A stretch of 8,724 nucleotides of DNA from Peptococcaceae bacterium. Its GTDB lineage: Bacteria > Bacillota > Dehalobacteriia > UBA4068 > UBA4997. Shown here one piece after another: positions 5,608 through 8,724 of this stretch. Location of the stretch: positions 2,743-11,466 of the forward strand of contig JAHZFN010000195.1 in the NCBI GenBank assembly GCA_019421315.1, given 5' to 3'. The notes beneath the pieces were generated by a model that ran no database searches, was not told where the DNA came from, and saw only the letters and a list, made by a program, of their open reading frames with translations. A program made the position numbers and the translations under genes. How positions within the stretch are numbered: position 1 is the first letter of the stretch; each line of letters opens with the position of its first letter.

Positions 5608-6447
5608 TCAAAGCAATGTTATTTCTGTGTAGTGATCGGTTTGTTTTACTGTATTTAGGCAGTTATTGCCGATTATTTGGATTTTATCGGTGTTTTCACT
5701 TAATTCAGTCAACATTTGGTCTGTGGTAATTTCTTGGGGTAATTGATGATTTTGCAGTCGGATATTGGGGTTTTGCACCAAAAATCCCGTTGTCAGTCGG
5801 CAAATATGTAGTATTCCTTTGTTATTGCTTTTTTGTAATTTTTCAAAAAAAGGCAGCAAAACCGCTTGTGTATAATCTGCGGCGAAGCGTTTTCCAACCA
5901 TGTTCAACTGCAAATTAGGTTCTGCATAAGAAAAAATATAAACACCGTTTTGGTTGGCTGTATTTATGATTTGCAGATAGCAATCTGTCATATAAGCAAA
6001 AAGTTCCGCCAAATATGCTTTATTTTTCATCCATTCGGTATAAAACAAAGTTGAACCGTAAAGAGAGTCGAAAACAGAAGCAAAACCCGAGGTATTGAGG
6101 CAAGGAGTTTTGCCGTGCTGCTTGCATAGGGCAAGAGCTGCCATTATGGTTTGCAGCCGTGGGTTTTCCGCATTAAACGGCGGCAGCTTCTGTTCGTATT
6201 TAATTGTATTGGGTTTGAGTGTTGTGTTGCCGTCATAACCGACAAGGTTGGTGCCGAAAAGCTCCGCTTCCAAAAAACAATCCTCCGGCAGATTGATAAT
6301 TTGTCTGTTTTGCGGTTTCATATTTGCTGTGTGCTTATATAAACTTTCAGGGTTTTTGTATAAATCAGCAAATGTTAAATTATTGTTTTGCAGATAAGTT
6401 GCTGCTAAATTTTCGTCAATATGCCGGCAGCTGAGTAAATATTCCAT
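5608..6447 (-). CDS. Uroporphyrinogen decarboxylase-fold methyltransferase, MtaA/CmuA-like
   Basis: This 279-residue protein is of the URO-D superfamily branch that includes MtaA/MtbA, zinc enzymes moving a methyl group from a methyl-corrinoid protein to a thiol. Family features are the A-E-L-F-G-T-N-L-V-G-Y segment (61-71), G-K-T-P-C-L-N-T-S-G (112-121), and the zinc-ligand pattern H-I-C (His214, Cys216) with a late Cys263 in I-G-N-N-C-L-N-T. The last follows the expected HxC...C spacing. It is shorter than MtaA (~340): the usual first ~40 residues (the 'RVPV' entry strand) are missing or very divergent. ATG 6447 has AAGGAGA (6454-6460) six bases upstream, so the short start looks genuine. 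It lies upstream of the corrinoid gene on the same strand, its expected partner. It is a divergent member, and the methyl acceptor is unknown. Confidence 0.8.
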   Translation of the reverse strand: MEYLLSCRHIDENLAATYLQNNNLTFADLYKNPESLYKHTANMKPQNRQIINLPEDCFLEAELFGTNLVGYDGNTTLKPNTIKYEQKLPPFNAENPRLQTIMAALALCKQHGKTPCLNTSGFASVFDSLYGSTLFYTEWMKNKAYLAELFAYMTDCYLQIINTANQNGVYIFSYAEPNLQLNMVGKRFAADYTQAVLLPFFEKLQKSNNKGILHICRLTTGFLVQNPNIRLQNHQLPQEITTDQMLTELSENTDKIQIIGNNCLNTVKQTDHYTEITLL

Positions 6448-6510
6448 GGCAATTCTCCTTATTATTTTGTGTTCTTAAATACTTTATAAAATTACAGCGT
6501 TTATATTTTA

Positions 6511-6539
6511 ATTATAGCATAAATTAAATTTTAAAACCA
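6511..6539 (-). promoter_or_regulatory. Extended -10 promoter of the MtaA-like gene
   Basis: On the minus strand TGCTATAAT (6511-6519) is a perfect extended -10 (TGnTATAAT). The -35 17 bases upstream (TGGTTT, 6534-6539) is weak, as is common with extended -10 promoters. The transcript would start near 6504, about 57 bases before ATG 6447. Together with the terminator just upstream, this makes the MtaA-like gene the head of a separate transcription unit. Confidence 0.65.
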
Positions 6540-6584
6540 TTTTGATAAAAATAAGCAATAAAAAAAGCAGGATAAAAAAGTCAG

Positions 6585-6625
6585 AAAAAAAACACCTGCG
6601 GCAGAATCATAAAAGTTGCCGCAGG
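6585..6625 (-). terminator. Intrinsic terminator after the cupin gene
   Basis: CCTGCGGCA (6595-6603) pairs with TGCCGCAGG (6617-6625), a perfect 9-bp GC-rich stem with a 13-base loop. On the minus strand it is followed by a T-rich run (A-rich 6585-6592 on the plus strand). It ends the transporter-cupin unit about 80 bases after the cupin stop. Confidence 0.9.
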
Positions 6626-6705
6626 CATTTGCATACTGTAATTTAAAACCTTTTATTAAATTTATATTTGAATTAGAAACTTAAAATACCTTGTTTTAAA
6701 ATATC

Positions 6706-7002
6706 TTAGATTTCAGTGTCATGCTTCCAAACTGCTTCAACGTTTTCTTCCACAATCCAGTAAAATTCAACACCTGTGTCCAGTGTAATCATATGGCCCG
6801 GTGTTAAATTATATTCAATTCCCATGGATTTGAGGGTTACGGCACCTTTTTGAATAAAAATTGCTTCTTGACGCAATTCGGGAGGGTCAAGTTTCCATTT
6901 TTCAATGGTAGGACCTTCTGTGTTGTAGGGTTCCCATTCGGATACATGATATAATTTTTCCGCTTCTTCAAATGTCATTTTGGCAAGTGTTACTTTTTGC
7001 AT
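6706..7002 (-). CDS. Small cupin-fold protein (DUF861/cupin_3-like)
   Basis: This 98-residue single-domain protein has a pattern resembling the DUF861 (cupin_3) group, which includes EutQ-like and ureidoglycine aminohydrolase-like cupins. The strands are E-A-I-F-I-Q-K-G-A-V-T-L (46-57), then Y-N-L-T-P-G-H-M-I-T-L (64-74), D-T-G-V-E-F-Y-W-I-V (75-84) and V-E-A-V-W-K (88-93). The classic metal-binding cupin motif (G-x5-H-x-H-x3-4-E) is absent. His70 sits in the 'PGH' turn where other members have PGD. Binding or sensing of a small molecule may therefore be more likely than metal catalysis. ATG 7002 has a strong AAGGAGGT site. The gene lies 61 bases after the transporter stop on the same strand, with the terminator downstream, so it is probably co-transcribed with the transporter. 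Confidence 0.7.
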   Translation of the reverse strand: MQKVTLAKMTFEEAEKLYHVSEWEPYNTEGPTIEKWKLDPPELRQEAIFIQKGAVTLKSMGIEYNLTPGHMITLDTGVEFYWIVEENVEAVWKHDTEI

Positions 7003-7063
7003 AAAATAACCTCCTTTATACTTTCTTTATATTGTTTGGTTTTATGCTCGTTTTCTATTGTTT

Positions 7064-8546
7064 TTACTGTTCGGCGGCTTTGGCACGTTTCTTTTTGTTT
7101 AAGAAACACAGTCTTGGGTCATCTCTGTCTTGAAGCATGTACTTACGGATGGGGGGAATTTTGCTGCAGATGAAATAAAGCAGTGCCGATGTTGCCATAG
7201 CAGTGCCTGTGGCAGCCAATATCAGAAATACACTGTTTCGAGGTTCGGATATAATTGGGTTATAAACCAAAAGGTAAGCTAAAATTCCTGCGAAAAAGCA
7301 ACCAAAACCAACCAGGTTAAATCCTTTTGTATAATAATAAGATTTGTTGCCGCGGTTCATATACATGGCATCTATAGATACTTTTTGCTTGCGAACCAAG
7401 AAAAAGTCAACACACATTAAACCGATGGCAGGTGCGGAAACCAAACCAACAATGGCAACAAACAGTGTATAAGCCTTCCACATCAAGCCTGTTGCCAGGA
7501 AAACTGCTGTGTAAATAGACCAAATAGTACAAATTACTTTGTAGCTCCATTTTGGGTTGAGCATTTTTGTGCTTACAGTCATTACATACATAGTCAAAGA
7601 CTGGGTTGTAATATTGGCAAAGCCGATACAAACCAAAGACAAAAGCCCCATTGTGTTACCGCCGAAATACATCAGCCAGTCTGTCGGGTCATCGGAATAA
7701 GTTCCTGTTGCCAAAGACATCGCAATAGAAGTGAAGGTACCGATTACAATGAAAATCCCCATGATTAATACAAGACCCAGCCAGTTGCCCCAAAAGCTCT
7801 GACGTTCACCTTTAACCAATCTTGGCAGAGCACCGACAGCAGGATACCAAGCAGCAATGAAAGCAATATTCCATTCCAGTGCCAATATGTATGATGACCA
7901 ATTTTTGCCGCCGTAACCTTCCGGGCGGTAAGCCAGCAATTCACTGAAAGAATATCTTGTGAGAACCATTATAACCATTAAAACGCCAACTATTAAAAGT
8001 AACGGTACCATAATTTTTGTGACGCGTCGTACCATGATTGGTCCTTTCATGGCAATAAGCCAACCGAAAAGAATACAGGTCATGGATAAAGCTTGCTGGA
8101 CAAAAGATCCTGTTTGGATATTTGTGCCGAATAGGGAATTACTGATTTTGGCTAACGAAAGCCCATAAACGTGTGAGTTTACACCACAATAACCCAAAGA
8201 GCAGCAGAAGGAGATAATCATGATTACACAAAGTCCCCAGAAGCCGTAAATTGCTCTTTGATAAAACCATAGATCAACCCCAAACCTGGTGGCAATCATC
8301 ATTGTCATACATAAGAAAAGACCGACAAAACCCATACCGCCGAAATACATTGAATATAACAGAAGCTAACGGCATCATTTGGCTTACTGTGGCGCCTTGA
8401 ATATAACAGTAGGTTGCAATGGCATAACCGGCAGTTACTAAAAATATATCCCAAAAACCGTAAATTTTATCTTTTTTACTCAGAGGAACAACACCAAAAA
8501 TTACTTCGTCTTGAATCATTTGCTGCGAAGTTTTGCTACTTCCCAT
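7064..8546 (-). pseudogene. NCS1-type (purine/cytosine permease-like) transporter with a frameshift
   Basis: Two overlapping frames together make one ~490-residue membrane protein of the nucleobase:cation symporter-1 type, the normal family size. The first frame (start ATG 8546, AGGAAG site eight bases upstream) gives V-P-L-S-K-K-D, F-W-D-I-F-L-V-T-A-G-Y-A and the first helices to P-L-A-S-V. The second, from about 8350 to the stop at 7064, begins Y-F-G-G-M-G-F-V-G-L-F and runs through about ten more helices. It carries the C-terminal NCS1 hallmark F-F-L-V-R-K-Q-K-V-S-I-D-A-M-Y, then the final pair of helices and a basic tail (KKKRAKAAEQ). The shift is +1 between about 8350 and 8370. The substrate cannot be read from sequence. 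The gene may be recently inactivated, or the shift may be a sequencing or assembly error, since both parts are otherwise open and well conserved. Confidence 0.85.
8350..8409. repeat. 13-bp direct repeat at the transporter frameshift
   Basis: TTGAATATAACAG occurs at 8350-8362 and again at 8397-8409, 47 bases apart (not a multiple of three). The gene-downstream copy lies exactly in the stretch where the reading frame changes. The two copies are read in different codon phases, so protein-level conservation cannot explain them. Confidence 0.85.
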
Positions 8547-8629
8547 TGAAATCACTTCCTTTTTTTAATTCCGTAACACAAATTTGAGTTAATTGCAAGC
8601 AAAAATAATAGTAAAAAACAGCGAAAATA

Positions 8630-8713
8630 TTACATGAGGAAATATCCTGCAAAAATCATGATTAGGCAGCAAATGCCAATAATTAAAACCAATACCCAGT
8701 CTTTGTTTGTCAT
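8630..8713 (-). CDS. Possible 27-residue membrane peptide
   Basis: A short frame from ATG 8713 to TAA 8630-8632 encodes 27 residues: MTNKDWV, then an unbroken hydrophobic stretch (LVLIIGICCLIMIFAGYFLM) long enough for one membrane helix. It lies 83 bases upstream of the transporter start on the same strand. Tiny single-helix proteins are known companions of some secondary transporters, so this could be an accessory subunit. The ribosome site falls at the window edge: the 11 visible upstream bases hold no AGGAGG, and translation might be coupled to an upstream gene. Because the frame is so short, coding is inferred from its composition and position only. I do not recognise a family. Confidence 0.45.
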   Translation of the reverse strand: MTNKDWVLVLIIGICCLIMIFAGYFLM

Positions 8714-8724
8714 AGGATTTACAT

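Noticed and set aside
1..8724. Mobile element or transposase remnant responsible for the deletions
   Set aside because: No transposase or integrase coding sequence, terminal inverted repeats or target duplications were seen around 3190, 2690 or 8350.

Overview
The window looks like a chromosomal piece of a low-GC, anaerobic, endospore-forming Firmicute of the class Clostridia. The reasons are a clear forespore sigma factor (SigG), a SpoIIM-like membrane protein, strong AGGAGG-type ribosome sites, A+T-rich spacers with intrinsic terminators, and a corrinoid one-carbon module. I cannot name a genus.

Layout. Positions 1-102 hold the last 33 codons of an unidentified gene, followed by a terminator. 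A plus-strand pair follows: a polytopic SpoIIM/DUF95-like protein (289-858) and a small single-pass protein with an acidic, lysine-rich tail (890-1339), closed by a 13-bp hairpin that probably serves both strands. On the minus strand, 3512-1571 is the wreck of a Gld-type ABC export locus. It has the first ~108 residues of an ATPase (Walker A only), joined out of frame to a GldG-like auxiliary protein missing both ends, then an intact DUF4340 membrane-anchored protein. The permease and most of the ATPase are missing. sigG (3781-4548) stands alone on the plus strand, behind a good SigF-type promoter and ahead of a strong terminator.

From 4702 to the right edge all genes are on the minus strand. 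In transcription order they are: a 27-residue membrane peptide (8713-8630), an NCS1-type transporter broken by a frameshift near 8350 (8546-7064), a small DUF861-like cupin (7002-6706) with its own terminator, a uroporphyrinogen-decarboxylase/MtaA-like methyltransferase keeping the zinc-ligand pattern H-x-C...C (6447-5608), and a cognate corrinoid protein with DxHxxG (5331-4702).

How the parts may work together. The corrinoid protein and the MtaA-like protein are two of the three parts of a corrinoid methyl-transfer system. The substrate-specific methyltransferase is not in the window and may lie beyond position 8724. The transporter and cupin may serve substrate uptake for it, but that rests on proximity alone. 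SigG and SpoIIM belong to sporulation and have no visible link to the methyl-transfer genes.

The most notable points are gene decay (the collapsed ABC locus, and the transporter frameshift sitting on a 13-bp direct repeat), an MtaA-like protein in a bacterium not expected to make coenzyme M, and the solo SigF-controlled sigG. I see no mobile element, CRISPR array, tRNA or rRNA.
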